Assembly: GCF_009856605.1 (NCBI RefSeq)
Contig: NZ_CP047242.1
Span: 1,486,001 to 1,550,000 of the forward strand
Source: Trichormus variabilis 0441
Lineage (GTDB): Bacteria > Cyanobacteriota > Cyanobacteriia > Cyanobacteriales > Nostocaceae
Direction of reading: 5' to 3'
Length of the DNA stretch: 64,000 bases
Position 1 is the first letter of the stretch, and each line of letters opens with the position of its first letter. The notes under the pieces were generated by a model. The model searched no databases. It was not told the origin of the DNA and worked only from the letters and a program-made list of their open reading frames with translations. The position numbers and the translations under genes were made by a program. Shown here piece after piece: positions 1 to 8,865 of the stretch.

Positions 1-2
1 TC

Positions 3-1667
3 GTAAACTATTCATCACCAATTCTTGACTTAAGAATGCCGGTGTGGACACCAGGATCATATTTGGTGCGAGAGTACGCCAAGAATTTACAAGATTTTAC
101 TGCTTTTGCAGGAGATAAGATTTTACCTTGGCGGAAAATCAGTAAAAACCACTGGCAAATCAATAAAGGTGATGTGTCAGAAGTAACGGTGCGTTACCGC
201 ATTTTTGCAAACGAACTATCAGTGCGGACAAATCATTTAGATGCTACCCACGGTTATTTTAATGGGGCAGCACTGTTTTTTAGACTACCAGGATGGGAAA
301 ACTTACCAATTTGTGTGACTGTCATACCACCGTATCCCCAATGGCGGGTAACTACTCCTTTACCTACAATTGGTGAGCAATCTAATACTTTTTATGCTGC
401 TGATTTTGATACCCTTGTAGATAGTCCTTTTGAGATTGGTGAACACCAGTTATATCAGTTTGAGGTGTTAGGAAAACCTCATGAATTGGCCATCTGGGGA
501 CAAGGAAATTGTCAAGTGCAGCAGCTAATTAGCGATACCCAAAAAATTATCCAAGTAGAAGCACAGATGTTTGGCGGATTGCCTTATGAGCGATACGTCT
601 TTTTGCTGCATTTATTTGCTCAAGCCTACGGTGGTTTGGAGCATAAAAATAGCTGTTCTTTGATTTATCAGCGTTTTGGCTTTCGCTCCCAAGATAAGTA
701 TGAACGCTTCATTCAATTACTAGCGCATGAGTTCTTCCATCTATGGAATGTTAAGCGAATTCGTCCCCAAGCCTTAGAGGTATTTAACTACGACCAAGAA
801 AATTACACACCATCTTTGTGGTTCTGCGAGGGAACTACCAGTTATTACGATCTACTAATTCCTTTACGAGCAGGCATTTATGATGCCAAGACTTATTTAA
901 ATTATTGGAGTAAGGAGATCAGTAGGTTACTTACAACACCAGGGCGGAAAGTACAAACACTTTCTGAGTCGAGTTTCGATGCTTGGATTAAACTTTATCG
1001 CCCAGATACAAATACCGGTAATTCGCAAGTCTCCTATTATTTGAAGGGGGAAATGATATCTTTGCTACTAGATTTGCTGATTAGAGCGCGGTATCGTAAT
1101 CAGCGATCGCTTGATGATGTGATGCGTCAAATGTGGCAAAAATTTGGTCAAGCTGAAATCGGCTACACTCCAGAACAATTACAGGCGGTGATCGAATCAG
1201 TGGCTGGAGTCGATTTGACGGATTTCTTCGCACGCTATATTGATGGCACGGAAGAATTGCCCTTCAATCAGTACTTAGAACCTTTTGGCTTGCATTTGCT
1301 AGCAGAGAGAGAAGAAGAACCTTACTTAGGGGTGAAAGTAAACACGGAAAATGGTCGGGAGATGATTAAATTTGTTGAGGTTGGTTCGCCTGCACAAATG
1401 GCAGGAATTGACGCAGGTGATGAGTTGCTGGCTATTGCGGGTATCAAGATCACAGCCCATCAATTGAGCGATCGCCTTAAAGACTATCAAGCCAATGATA
1501 CTATCCAGGTAACAGTTTTTCACCAAGATGAACTGCGTACCTATCCTGTAACGCTAGGAACACCACGTCCTACTAAGTATCAGCTACTGGCGATACAGAA
1601 TCCTAACGCAACGCAGCAAGAAAACTTTGCTGCGTGGTTAGGTGCTGCCATCTCTACTGTTAGTTGA
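3..1667 (+). CDS. M61-family glycyl aminopeptidase with C-terminal PDZ domain (5' end outside window)
   Basis: The reading frame is open to the left edge, and the residues before the first ATG (position 36) fit the family, so the true start lies outside the window. M61 peptidases are zinc aminopeptidases. Visible: an N-terminal WTPGSYLVREYA motif typical of the family, the zinc motif HEFFH at about nt 726-740, a following WFCEGTTSYY stretch that should carry the third (Glu) ligand, and a C-terminal PDZ-like domain with a GSPAQMAGIDAGDELLAI carboxylate-binding-type segment. No signal peptide can be judged because the N-terminus is missing. Family assignment is firm; substrate is unknown. It stands alone, with about 490 bp before the next, opposite-strand gene. 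Confidence 0.9.
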   Translation, partial: VNYSSPILDLRMPVWTPGSYLVREYAKNLQDFTAFAGDKILPWRKISKNHWQINKGDVSEVTVRYRIFANELSVRTNHLDATHGYFNGAALFFRLPGWENLPICVTVIPPYPQWRVTTPLPTIGEQSNTFYAADFDTLVDSPFEIGEHQLYQFEVLGKPHELAIWGQGNCQVQQLISDTQKIIQVEAQMFGGLPYERYVFLLHLFAQAYGGLEHKNSCSLIYQRFGFRSQDKYERFIQLLAHEFFHLWNVKRIRPQALEVFNYDQENYTPSLWFCEGTTSYYDLLIPLRAGIYDAKTYLNYWSKEISRLLTTPGRKVQTLSESSFDAWIKLYRPDTNTGNSQVSYYLKGEMISLLLDLLIRARYRNQRSLDDVMRQMWQKFGQAEIGYTPEQLQAVIESVAGVDLTDFFARYIDGTEELPFNQYLEPFGLHLLAEREEEPYLGVKVNTENGREMIKFVEVGSPAQMAGIDAGDELLAIAGIKITAHQLSDRLKDYQANDTIQVTVFHQDELRTYPVTLGTPRPTKYQLLAIQNPNATQQENFAAWLGAAISTVS

Positions 1668-2020
1668 TAACCACAGACCAATAACTCTTTTGTGTTCCCT
1701 GTAGTTCACAGTCAGGTGCGGAAAGAAACAACCTATACAAGTGAGGGAGATTAGTCAAGTTATGGCAGATAACTCTCCCTCATCCCCTTTCCAGATTCAT
1801 TTTAAATTTCATTAATGGACATATTATTTATAACTTTTTACTAAACTTTACACAATTTAATTTACTTAAAATCTAGAGTAAATTTTTATGTTCAATTTAT
1901 AACTGTTGATGGTTGACTGTTGACAGACTTGAAAGCCTTTTATTGTCAGGGTTTTATTTTAGCTACGGCTATATCTTTGTTTACCTGAATTTATACTCGA
2001 AAGATATTACGTAATACTTA
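1668..2020. other. Intergenic region without recognised gene
   Basis: AT-rich spacer between the M61 gene and the apcF terminator. No ORF with coding character, RNA gene or repeat pair was recognised. Confidence 0.5.
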
Positions 2021-2060
2021 AAAAAGTAAACGCACCTTGTCAATACAGCCAAAGTGCGTT
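2021..2060 (-). terminator. Rho-independent-like terminator of apcF
   Basis: Read on the minus strand, AACGCACTTTG and CAAGGTGCGTT form an 11-bp stem (one wobble pair) with a 10-nt loop, followed by the T-rich tail TTTACTTTTTT. It lies about 100 bp past the apcF stop codon. Confidence 0.7.
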
Positions 2061-2161
2061 GTTTGAAATCAGTTTCTTGATATTGAAAATCAACCAGACA
2101 ACGAAAACTAGACAAAAAACAGATTGTAAATCATACCTCCTGCCTTTTGCCCCCTGCCTTC

Positions 2162-2671
2162 TTAAACATCTCGCTCGCTTAATTCACGAGTAATGTGGTC
2201 AAATGGCTCCTCAACAAAAGCAGCGTTGGCAATACCTGTACTTGCAACTTGTTCCTTGACCAAATCCTTGAGAATTTGTACACCGCGAACTGTAGGGCCA
2301 ATGGGTACACCCAAAGAATTGTACGTTTCCCGCAAGCCTTGCAGCACCCGCTCATCTAAAACATTGGTATTACCAGCAACCAGCGCATAAGTAGCGTAGC
2401 GCAAGTAGTAATCCATATCCCGTAAACAAGCCGCTAGACGACGAGTTGTGTAGGCATTACCACCAGGACGAATTAACTCTGGCAGCTCTTCAAACAACTT
2501 AGAACCTGCTTGCTTGACCAGTGCAGCTGCATTGGAGTTAATTGCGGCGGCTGCTTGGACACGAGCCGTACCACTGTCAAAATAATCTTTGAGGGTATCG
2601 ATCGCATTTCGGTCAAAATACCGACCAGCTACGTCATAATTCTTAATTAAGCTTGTTACTGCATCGCGCAT
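2162..2671 (-). CDS. apcF: Allophycocyanin beta-18 subunit (phycobilisome core)
   Basis: A phycobiliprotein of 169 residues when started at MRDAVTSLIKNYDVAGRYFD, the usual family N-terminus; an upstream in-frame start would add five residues. Cys82, in RRLAACLRDMDYYLRYATYA, is the expected phycocyanobilin attachment site. ApcF replaces one ApcB in the core trimer that also contains the linker ApcE, and takes part in passing energy to the photosystems. It is monocistronic here: glnA diverges upstream and a terminator lies downstream. A purine-rich AGAAGGA sits just ahead of the chosen ATG. Identity is clear from length and sequence; distinction from ApcB rests on remembered family sequence. 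Confidence 0.95.
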   Translation of the reverse strand: MRDAVTSLIKNYDVAGRYFDRNAIDTLKDYFDSGTARVQAAAAINSNAAALVKQAGSKLFEELPELIRPGGNAYTTRRLAACLRDMDYYLRYATYALVAGNTNVLDERVLQGLRETYNSLGVPIGPTVRGVQILKDLVKEQVASTGIANAAFVEEPFDHITRELSERDV

Positions 2672-2889
2672 TCCTTCTTCTCCCAATCTTTGCTATCTAT
2701 GGTTTGATATTAATTTGGTTGCACTACGCACCAGTAAATTTTTGTGCTATTAAAAATAGATTCGGCACAAAAACAATCTATCTGTTACTTAAGGATTTTA
2801 TGCCAAAGTTGACCCCTATGAGATTAACTTTCTCCCTTTTGTGCAGATGTCGAAAGAAAGGTTAATATTACCTGTAATCCAGACGTTCT

Positions 2890-2932
2890 GTAACAAAGAC
2901 TACAAAACCATCTAATGTTTAGAATCTAGGAT
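2890..2932 (+). promoter_or_regulatory. NtcA-activated promoter of glnA
   Basis: A perfect GTA-N8-TAC site (GTAACAAAGACTAC, 2890-2903) is followed after 23 bp by TAGGAT (2927-2932), which fits the TA-N3-T -10 box. This is the canonical spacing of class II NtcA-activated promoters and predicts a start site near 2938. NtcA activation of glnA is established in Anabaena. Confidence 0.88.
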
Positions 2933-3030
2933 ATTTCAGGTGTGTCATCAACTTTGTTCCGCTCAGTAGGGTTTAGATGCTTTGGCAGATTCTGGTTTGA
3001 ATTTAAGAAATTGGCAGAGAAGGAGTAACA

Positions 3031-4455
3031 ATGACAACCTCACAAGAAGTCTTGAAGAGAATTCAAGATGAAAAAATTGAGCTGATTGACCTCAAGTTCA
3101 TCGACACTGTAGGTACTTGGCAACACCTCACCTTGTACCAAAACCAAATCGATGAAAGCTCCTTCACCGATGGCGTACCTTTTGACGGTTCCAGCATCCG
3201 GGGTTGGAAAGCAATCAACGAGTCAGACATGACAATGGTTCTCGATCCTAATACTGCTTGGATCGACCCATTCATGGAAGTACCAACCCTAAGTATTGTT
3301 TGTAGCATCAAAGAACCACGTACAGGAGAATGGTACAACCGTTGTCCACGGGTTATTGCTCAAAAAGCAGTTGATTATTTGGTTGCCACTGGCATTGGTG
3401 ATACAGCATTTTTTGGCCCTGAAGCTGAATTTTTTATCTTCGATAGCGCCCGCTTTGCCCAAACCGCTAACGAAGGTTACTACTTCCTCGACTCTGTAGA
3501 GGGTGCTTGGAATTCTGGTAAAGAAGGTACAGCAGACAAACCCAACTTGGCTTACAAACCACGTTTTAAAGAGGGTTATTTCCCTGTTTCCCCCACAGAT
3601 TCTTTCCAAGACATCCGCACAGAAATGCTGTTGACGATGGCGAAATTAGGCGTACCCATCGAAAAACATCACCACGAAGTTGCTACTGGTGGTCAGTGCG
3701 AACTTGGTTTCCGCTTCGGTAAGTTAATCGAAGCTGCTGACTGGCTGATGATTTACAAATATGTCATCAAGAACGTTGCCAAAAAATATGGCAAAACCGT
3801 CACCTTCATGCCAAAACCAATTTTTGGCGATAACGGTTCTGGTATGCACTGTCACCAATCTATCTGGAAGGATGGTAAACCCCTCTTTGCAGGTGACCAG
3901 TATGCTGGTTTAAGTGAAATGGGACTGTACTACATTGGTGGTCTTCTCAAGCACGCCCCAGCACTGTTGGCAATCACCAACCCCAGCACCAACTCCTACA
4001 AACGCCTAGTTCCCGGTTATGAAGCGCCAGTTAACTTGGCTTACTCCCAAGGTAACCGTTCTGCTTCCATCCGGATTCCTTTGTCTGGCACTAACCCCAA
4101 AGCCAAGCGTTTAGAGTTCCGTTGTCCAGATGCTACCTCTAACCCTTATTTGGCATTTGCTGCCATGCTGTGCGCTGGTATCGATGGTATCAAGAACAAA
4201 ATTCATCCTGGTGAGCCATTAGATAAAAATATCTATGAACTTTCTCCAGAAGAATTGGCAAAGGTTCCTTCCACACCCGGTTCTTTAGAGCTAGCATTGG
4301 AAGCACTAGAAAACGACCACGCTTTCTTAACAGATACAGGCGTGTTCACCGAAGACTTTATCCAAAACTGGATTGACTACAAACTCGCTAACGAAGTTAA
4401 ACAGATGCAACTGCGTCCTCATCCTTATGAGTTCTCTATCTATTACGACGTTTAA
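3031..4455 (+). CDS. glnA: Glutamine synthetase type I
   Basis: This is ATP-dependent ligation of ammonium to glutamate, the entry point of the GS-GOGAT cycle. In filamentous cyanobacteria it also makes the glutamine exported from heterocysts. The 474-residue length is normal for GSI. Visible are the N-terminal beta-grasp segment with FDGSSIRGW, the metal-site region [32 protein letters not shown] and the C-terminal [20 protein letters not shown] lies just ahead of the ATG. An NtcA promoter lies upstream and a strong terminator downstream. The convergent neighbour gifA encodes its protein inhibitor. Cyanobacterial GSI is controlled by such inhibitors rather than by adenylylation. Confidence 0.98.
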   Translation: MTTSQEVLKRIQDEKIELIDLKFIDTVGTWQHLTLYQNQIDESSFTDGVPFDGSSIRGWKAINESDMTMVLDPNTAWIDPFMEVPTLSIVCSIKEPRTGEWYNRCPRVIAQKAVDYLVATGIGDTAFFGPEAEFFIFDSARFAQTANEGYYFLDSVEGAWNSGKEGTADKPNLAYKPRFKEGYFPVSPTDSFQDIRTEMLLTMAKLGVPIEKHHHEVATGGQCELGFRFGKLIEAADWLMIYKYVIKNVAKKYGKTVTFMPKPIFGDNGSGMHCHQSIWKDGKPLFAGDQYAGLSEMGLYYIGGLLKHAPALLAITNPSTNSYKRLVPGYEAPVNLAYSQGNRSASIRIPLSGTNPKAKRLEFRCPDATSNPYLAFAAMLCAGIDGIKNKIHPGEPLDKNIYELSPEELAKVPSTPGSLELALEALENDHAFLTDTGVFTEDFIQNWIDYKLANEVKQMQLRPHPYEFSIYYDV

Positions 4456-4497
4456 TTAACACCTGTTAGCAATTTATATCTGAGAGTCAAAATATTG

Positions 4498-4519
4498 CCA
4501 CCCATAAGGGTGGTTTTTT
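4498..4519 (+). terminator. Rho-independent terminator of glnA
   Basis: CCACCC-ATAA-GGGTGG followed by six T residues. It is a classic intrinsic terminator 43 bp after the glnA stop. Confidence 0.92.
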
Positions 4520-4553
4520 GTCTTCTGTAAAAATTATGTATAAGTACATTAGG

Positions 4554-4582
4554 GGAAGTAACTCATCGTTGAAATTACTTCC
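4554..4582. repeat. Inverted repeat between glnA and gifA
   Basis: GGAAGTAA and TTACTTCC form 8-bp arms around a 13-nt loop. No clear T tract follows on either strand, so terminator function for gifA is only possible. Confidence 0.4.
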
Positions 4583-4617
4583 ACTAATAACAACCATGAC
4601 TTAAACATGAGTAAAAC

Positions 4618-4821
4618 TTAGCTCATCGAAGCATTACTACGACCATAAATCGTGCGGGTGGTGGGATCGATCTTTCCTTGAGTTGGGTTCCAATAGTGGG
4701 ACAGTTCTTCAGCAGGAAGACCGAGTTCTTGTGCGGAACGCATCAGCATGGATTGTTGACGATTCTTCACTTGCTGATATTGGCGCATCATAATTGCACG
4801 AGATTTTTCTTGAATAGACAT
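4618..4821 (-). CDS. gifA: Glutamine synthetase inactivating factor IF7
   Basis: A 67-residue basic protein that binds and inactivates GSI when nitrogen is plentiful. Arg8, Arg21 and Arg28 match in position the three arginines reported as needed for GS binding by Synechocystis IF7. The segment RSAQELGLPAEELSHYWNP is typical of the family. An AGGAGG ribosome site precedes the ATG. It converges on glnA, its target. In known systems gifA is repressed by NtcA, so it is expressed opposite to glnA; a near-consensus NtcA site lies about 90 bp upstream. Confidence 0.95.
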   Translation of the reverse strand: MSIQEKSRAIMMRQYQQVKNRQQSMLMRSAQELGLPAEELSHYWNPTQGKIDPTTRTIYGRSNASMS

Positions 4822-4906
4822 ACCACAGTCCTCCTAGTGATATTAATTGGATTTGACCCTTTACATAATTAATATAGCGAAAATTCTGTATCTTATGCTA
4901 CGAAAT

Positions 4907-4920
4907 TGAGCATCTGTTAC
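4907..4920 (-). promoter_or_regulatory. Candidate NtcA site upstream of gifA
   Basis: On the minus strand GTA-N8-TCA (GTAACAGATGCTCA), one base off the GTA-N8-TAC consensus. NtcA repression of gif genes is known; assigning this site is inference. Confidence 0.45.
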
Positions 4921-5076
4921 AATTTTTAATATTATTGTAATTATTGATTGTGCTTATACCTATTTAAATGCAGCTATGACGGATTGCTTAAAGTACTTTT
5001 TCCGCAAGTAAACGAACTATTCGTTACAATTGTTTACATAAAATTTTTAAAAGTAATGGATTCCTAAGCAATCGTC

Positions 5077-6132
5077 ATGTCTAATAATTTGACTAAGCTG
5101 ACTTACCAAACTCTTCAACAGGGTAAAAATTACTTTGGCCTGGCTCACAAAACATTAAGCGCACAGTTAAAAGACATAGTTTATCCCACATTGAGGCAGA
5201 CTAAACCGATACCCAGGGAGGTTATAACCAAACTGCAAGATAGATTCAATCAATTACTAGAAATAGATTGGCTGGAGGCTGAAAAAGAGGTGTATCCAGC
5301 AAGCTTGCTATTTGATAATCCTTGGGAAGATTTTTTCCGTTACTATCCTCTTGTATGGCTAGACTTACCGCAAATCTGGGAAAGAGTTCAACAAAAAAAA
5401 TACCAAGATTTTTCTTCGGGTATAGAGACAGAAGGTTATCCTAGCTACTACGTACAGAATTTTCATCACCAAAGTGATGGCTATTTGAGCGATTTGTCAG
5501 CCAATTTATATGATTTACAGGTAGAAATCCTTTTTGGTGGAACAGCTGACCCCATGCGGCGGCGTATTCTGTCTCCTCTCAAGGACAGGCTAAAAGTATT
5601 TGATTCTGTATCACCAAGACAGATTCGCATTTTAGACGTAGCTTGTGGGACTGGGAGGACTTTGAAGCTGATTCGAGCGATTCTACCGCAAGCATCACTA
5701 TTTGGTGTAGATTTATCGCCAGCTTATTTACGTAAGGCTAATGAATTACTCTCCCAAATTTCTGGGGAACTACCACAGCTTTTACAAGCAAATGCGGAAG
5801 AATTGCCTTACGTAGATAATTATTTTCATGCTGTGACTTCTGTTTTCCTGTTCCATGAATTACCTGCTACTGTGCGTCAAACAGTAATTGAGCAATGTTT
5901 CCGGGTGACAAAGCCAGGAGGAGTTTTTATTATCTGTGATTCTATTCAGATGAGTGATTCACCAGAAATGGCAGTGCTAATGGATAATTTCTCAGACACT
6001 TTCCATGAACCATACTATAAGCATTACAGTACTGATAACTTAGTAGAACGCCTAGAAAAAGTAGGGTTTGAAAATATTGAGGTGCAAGTCCACTTTATGA
6101 GCAAGTATTTTATTGCTCATAAACCATTTTAG
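5077..6132 (+). CDS. Class I SAM-dependent methyltransferase
   Basis: 351 residues. The N-terminal about 170 residues have no motif I recognise. A Rossmann methyltransferase domain follows, with motif I ILDVACGTGRTLKLI, an acidic motif II (FGVDLSPAYLRKA), QANAEELPYVDNYFHAVTS, and the late motif RVTKPGGVFIICDS. It resembles the UbiE/Coq5-like group, but the substrate cannot be told. It is transcribed away from gifA and shares a 255-bp AT-rich upstream region with it. Gene reality is secure; specificity is unknown. Confidence 0.85.
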   Translation: MSNNLTKLTYQTLQQGKNYFGLAHKTLSAQLKDIVYPTLRQTKPIPREVITKLQDRFNQLLEIDWLEAEKEVYPASLLFDNPWEDFFRYYPLVWLDLPQIWERVQQKKYQDFSSGIETEGYPSYYVQNFHHQSDGYLSDLSANLYDLQVEILFGGTADPMRRRILSPLKDRLKVFDSVSPRQIRILDVACGTGRTLKLIRAILPQASLFGVDLSPAYLRKANELLSQISGELPQLLQANAEELPYVDNYFHAVTSVFLFHELPATVRQTVIEQCFRVTKPGGVFIICDSIQMSDSPEMAVLMDNFSDTFHEPYYKHYSTDNLVERLEKVGFENIEVQVHFMSKYFIAHKPF

Positions 6133-6558
6133 AGCAATGAAGCATAGTAGCAGATTGCTATCTGGTTGATTTGCTATGTGAATAGAGTCCAAAAACTTGT
6201 CACACAATTACGGGATGGTCGAGGTTGCAGGATAAAAACCATCATAGTCAACTCTAGACCATCTCACAGGTAGGTAAAGCTGATTGAAATTGTAGATAGA
6301 TGCCCTGTATTTGAATTCTTAACCTGAATGGTACTCCGTGAATCAAAGCAAAGATGACATCTTGCCTCAAGAGTAGTGATGCTGACAATTCAGGTGATGA
6401 ATTACATTGGATTTGCCATCCCAGTATATAACTGCTGTACTTGTGCTAAAGAGGCTATTAAAAGTGTTGAAAAGTTTTTGTATTTGCTAATGCAAGACAA
6501 ATACTCATTGTTCTACTAGACATAAAACCGCGATGGGTAAAGCCCCGACGTAGACGCG
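6133..6558. other. Intergenic region downstream of the methyltransferase and patX
   Basis: About 425 bp between convergent genes. It contains a separated inverted repeat (GATGGTC near 6214, GACCATC near 6258) but no T tract, ORF of coding character or RNA gene that I can name. Confidence 0.4.
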
Positions 6559-6792
6559 CTATACAGTAATCTGGACATGAATGGGGGATTCTATTAGACT
6601 TCTACGTCCAGTACCGCGATGTGGTTGGGGTTTTTCTGGTTGATTACGTTTGGGTTTAGATTTTAGTGAGATCATATTTTGTGAATTAGAGGAAGAAAAA
6701 GCGAAATTGTGATTAGCTATTCCCAGGTAATCAGAAACTAGGGAACCAAGTACTAGACTCGAAATTAAAACTGGAACAGCAGCACGCATCAT
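6559..6792 (-). CDS. patX: PatX-like precursor of an RGTGR heterocyst-inhibitory peptide
   Basis: 77 residues with two adjacent ATG codons at the start. The N-terminus has a short basic start then a hydrophobic stretch (AAVPVLISSLVLGSLV), consistent with export. The C-terminal part holds the pentapeptide RGTGR at residues 59-63 (nt 6604-6618), preceded by His. RG(S/T)GR is the motif by which PatS, HetN and PatX products bind HetR and block differentiation. The PatX family is described as widespread in filamentous cyanobacteria and often driven from a TCCGGA promoter; such a motif lies 55 bp upstream of this start. hetR itself is about 11 kb away. Assignment rests on motif, signal-like N-terminus, size, promoter and locus. 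Confidence 0.88.
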   Translation of the reverse strand: MMRAAVPVLISSLVLGSLVSDYLGIANHNFAFSSSNSQNMISLKSKPKRNQPEKPQPHRGTGRRSLIESPIHVQITV

Positions 6793-6846
6793 AAAAGTCT
6801 CTTTGTAAATTCTCTTATCTATTGCTACTGAGTTTTATATAACGAG

Positions 6847-6852
6847 TCCGGA
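6847..6852 (-). promoter_or_regulatory. TCCGGA (DIF-type) promoter element of patX
   Basis: The palindrome TCCGGA lies 55 bp before the patX start. On the minus strand it follows a T-rich run and precedes an AT-rich segment that could hold a -10 box. TCCGGA near -35 marks promoters induced early in differentiating cells in Anabaena. Confidence 0.7.
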
Positions 6853-6877
6853 AAAATCTAAAAAAAAGTAGTGCTTT

Positions 6878-8665
6878 TTACTGAAAACCTATAAAAGTGT
6901 GCATTGTTTCAATATGTTCTACTAACAACCAATGACCGGAAGGGTTTAGACGACCCCGAACCGTCAAATGTTGCTTATCTGTCAAGGCTTGTAGCTGTTC
7001 ATTAATATGCGATCGCAAAGTTACAAGCTGGTAAGTTTGTCCTAGATTAGCAGCCGGAGAAGCGATCTCGAATCTGTAATCCTGCTGATTTAAAACCTGA
7101 AAAATGCCTGTGAAGGAATCAGTTCCCCGTGTAAGTACTGGTTTGGCTTTTGAGTGATAGTACTGATACACAGAATCTGGGCAATTGCCGCTATCTGGAT
7201 AAAGTTGAGGCTCTTTTAGATAATACATTTCCCATTGCAACCATTCCGGATGACCAGGTAGTAAATTAAATAAAGGTATGAGAGCTACAGGAGAGCGATT
7301 ATCTTGTAACAACGCCTCTTGTAATGCTTTTACAGGTAAATCTCTTGGTTGACAGCCTAACTCTGCACACATAGCAGCCGCCATCCCCGCCGCTTGACCG
7401 ATACCCAAAACTACAGGTTGTAATCTAGTCGCTCCATTCGCAATATGAGAAACAGAGATATTCTTTTCACAAACTAATAAGCCATCTGTTGTCGCTGGAA
7501 CCAGACAACGATAGGGAATCGTAAAAGGTGTTCCCGTCCAACGTCCTCCCCAACGGATGGATTTAGGTTGTAGTGGCAAGTCAAACCCAGGATAGTGATG
7601 GTCATTGGCGTAGTTACCAATGGCGATGGTATCTGGAAACAAAGACGCTACCTTACCACCGGGAATTGGCAAAATGTCCTGTTCTCGAACAGTAGTTAGC
7701 CCCACCAAGCGCCGACTTTCTCGATAGTATGGGTGTAATGCAAATGCCGATGAAGCGTGAGGAAACACTTGCTCTGCCAAACCATAACGCCGACCAAGCT
7801 GAGTTTGGATGAAATGAGCAAAATTTTGGCTATGCCAATGAGATTCTTGGAAAAACTCACCCTTAGCTGCCGCCGATTCTACTAGCCTTCCTACTCCTTC
7901 GCCGTAGTCGTTACCACAAATAGGCCAGTTAATCATGAAAAGATTTCCTGGCAAACGCCCATAATTTAAGAATTGCTCTGCACCGTAGTTGTCCCAAGCA
8001 CTAGCAAACAGTGCAGCATCATAATTAGGTGCAGGGGGAATTTCTGGCGCAACTGCTTCCCCAAAGTCCTGCATCACTACTACCCAAGTAGGCGATTGCA
8101 CAGGATATCTTGCTGTTAGCTCATTAAAGCTACTTGGGGCGCTTGGTTCTCCCCACTCAGATTGCAATTCCCAGCCCCAACGGTAAGGGATATCTGCTAA
8201 AGCTAGTAAATCTCCTAACTCTGTACCGTCAATAGTAATCTTGGCTTGTACGGTAAAGTCTGCGAACCTGACACCAGTAATGGAATTTCCTTGCTGCAAA
8301 ACTTCTAAAGGTACTTGTCCAGAAATCCAGTGCAGATTTGTTAGTTCCTGTACCCAGTCAGCAAGAATCTCGGCTCCAAAACGAGGGTCATAACTAAAAA
8401 AACTCACCCAGCTATTATCTAATCCCCCTGGTTGTCGCTGTTGTAATTCTTGTAAAAAAGCACCCCATAACCCCGTCTGAAACGCCATTAATTCATTACC
8501 ATCAGGTGCAGATACCCCAGCCGCAGTTAACATTCCTCCTAGCCAAGGAAACTCACTTACCAAAATAGTTCTTGCACCTCTGCGCGCCGCTTGAATGGCA
8601 GCCGCAGTTCCTCCGGTTCCCCCACCAATGACTAAAACATCAGTTAAATAAGTTTGATTAACCAT
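6878..8665 (-). CDS. FAD-dependent oxidoreductase
   Basis: 595 residues from the ATG of MVNQTYLTDVLVIGGGTGG. A TTG start 57 nt upstream is possible but would displace the dinucleotide-binding motif from the N-terminus. The GGGTGGTAAAIQAARRGA Rossmann motif and the following acidic residue (LVSE) indicate FAD binding. IANGATRLQPVVLGIGQAAG near the C-terminal third is typical of the FAD_oxidored (PF12831) type. Its C-terminal about 120 residues look like a separate small domain. Substrate is unknown. The stop codon lies only about 25 bp before the patX TCCGGA motif, so read-through into patX is possible. Confidence 0.85.
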   Translation of the reverse strand: MVNQTYLTDVLVIGGGTGGTAAAIQAARRGARTILVSEFPWLGGMLTAAGVSAPDGNELMAFQTGLWGAFLQELQQRQPGGLDNSWVSFFSYDPRFGAEILADWVQELTNLHWISGQVPLEVLQQGNSITGVRFADFTVQAKITIDGTELGDLLALADIPYRWGWELQSEWGEPSAPSSFNELTARYPVQSPTWVVVMQDFGEAVAPEIPPAPNYDAALFASAWDNYGAEQFLNYGRLPGNLFMINWPICGNDYGEGVGRLVESAAAKGEFFQESHWHSQNFAHFIQTQLGRRYGLAEQVFPHASSAFALHPYYRESRRLVGLTTVREQDILPIPGGKVASLFPDTIAIGNYANDHHYPGFDLPLQPKSIRWGGRWTGTPFTIPYRCLVPATTDGLLVCEKNISVSHIANGATRLQPVVLGIGQAAGMAAAMCAELGCQPRDLPVKALQEALLQDNRSPVALIPLFNLLPGHPEWLQWEMYYLKEPQLYPDSGNCPDSVYQYYHSKAKPVLTRGTDSFTGIFQVLNQQDYRFEIASPAANLGQTYQLVTLRSHINEQLQALTDKQHLTVRGRLNPSGHWLLVEHIETMHTFIGFQ

Positions 8666-8865
8666 AAATAGAAATTTAAGTATTTTTAACCAGGATACAT
8701 GTAAATTTATCTTGTTTTCCAAGTATTTGATGATGCACTATACCTGTATCAACTCATGAATAAATAATTTACTGATGAGCTTAAACCTCGTATTTGTACT
8801 GTGAAAAAACTATGTTTACGATGATAATATTGAATGAAATCGTCCAGCATCTTCAGTCAATTTAA

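Noticed and set aside
4822..5076. Glutamine riboswitch in the gifA leader
   Set aside because: The 5' region shows no recognisable glnA-motif core; NtcA control fits better.
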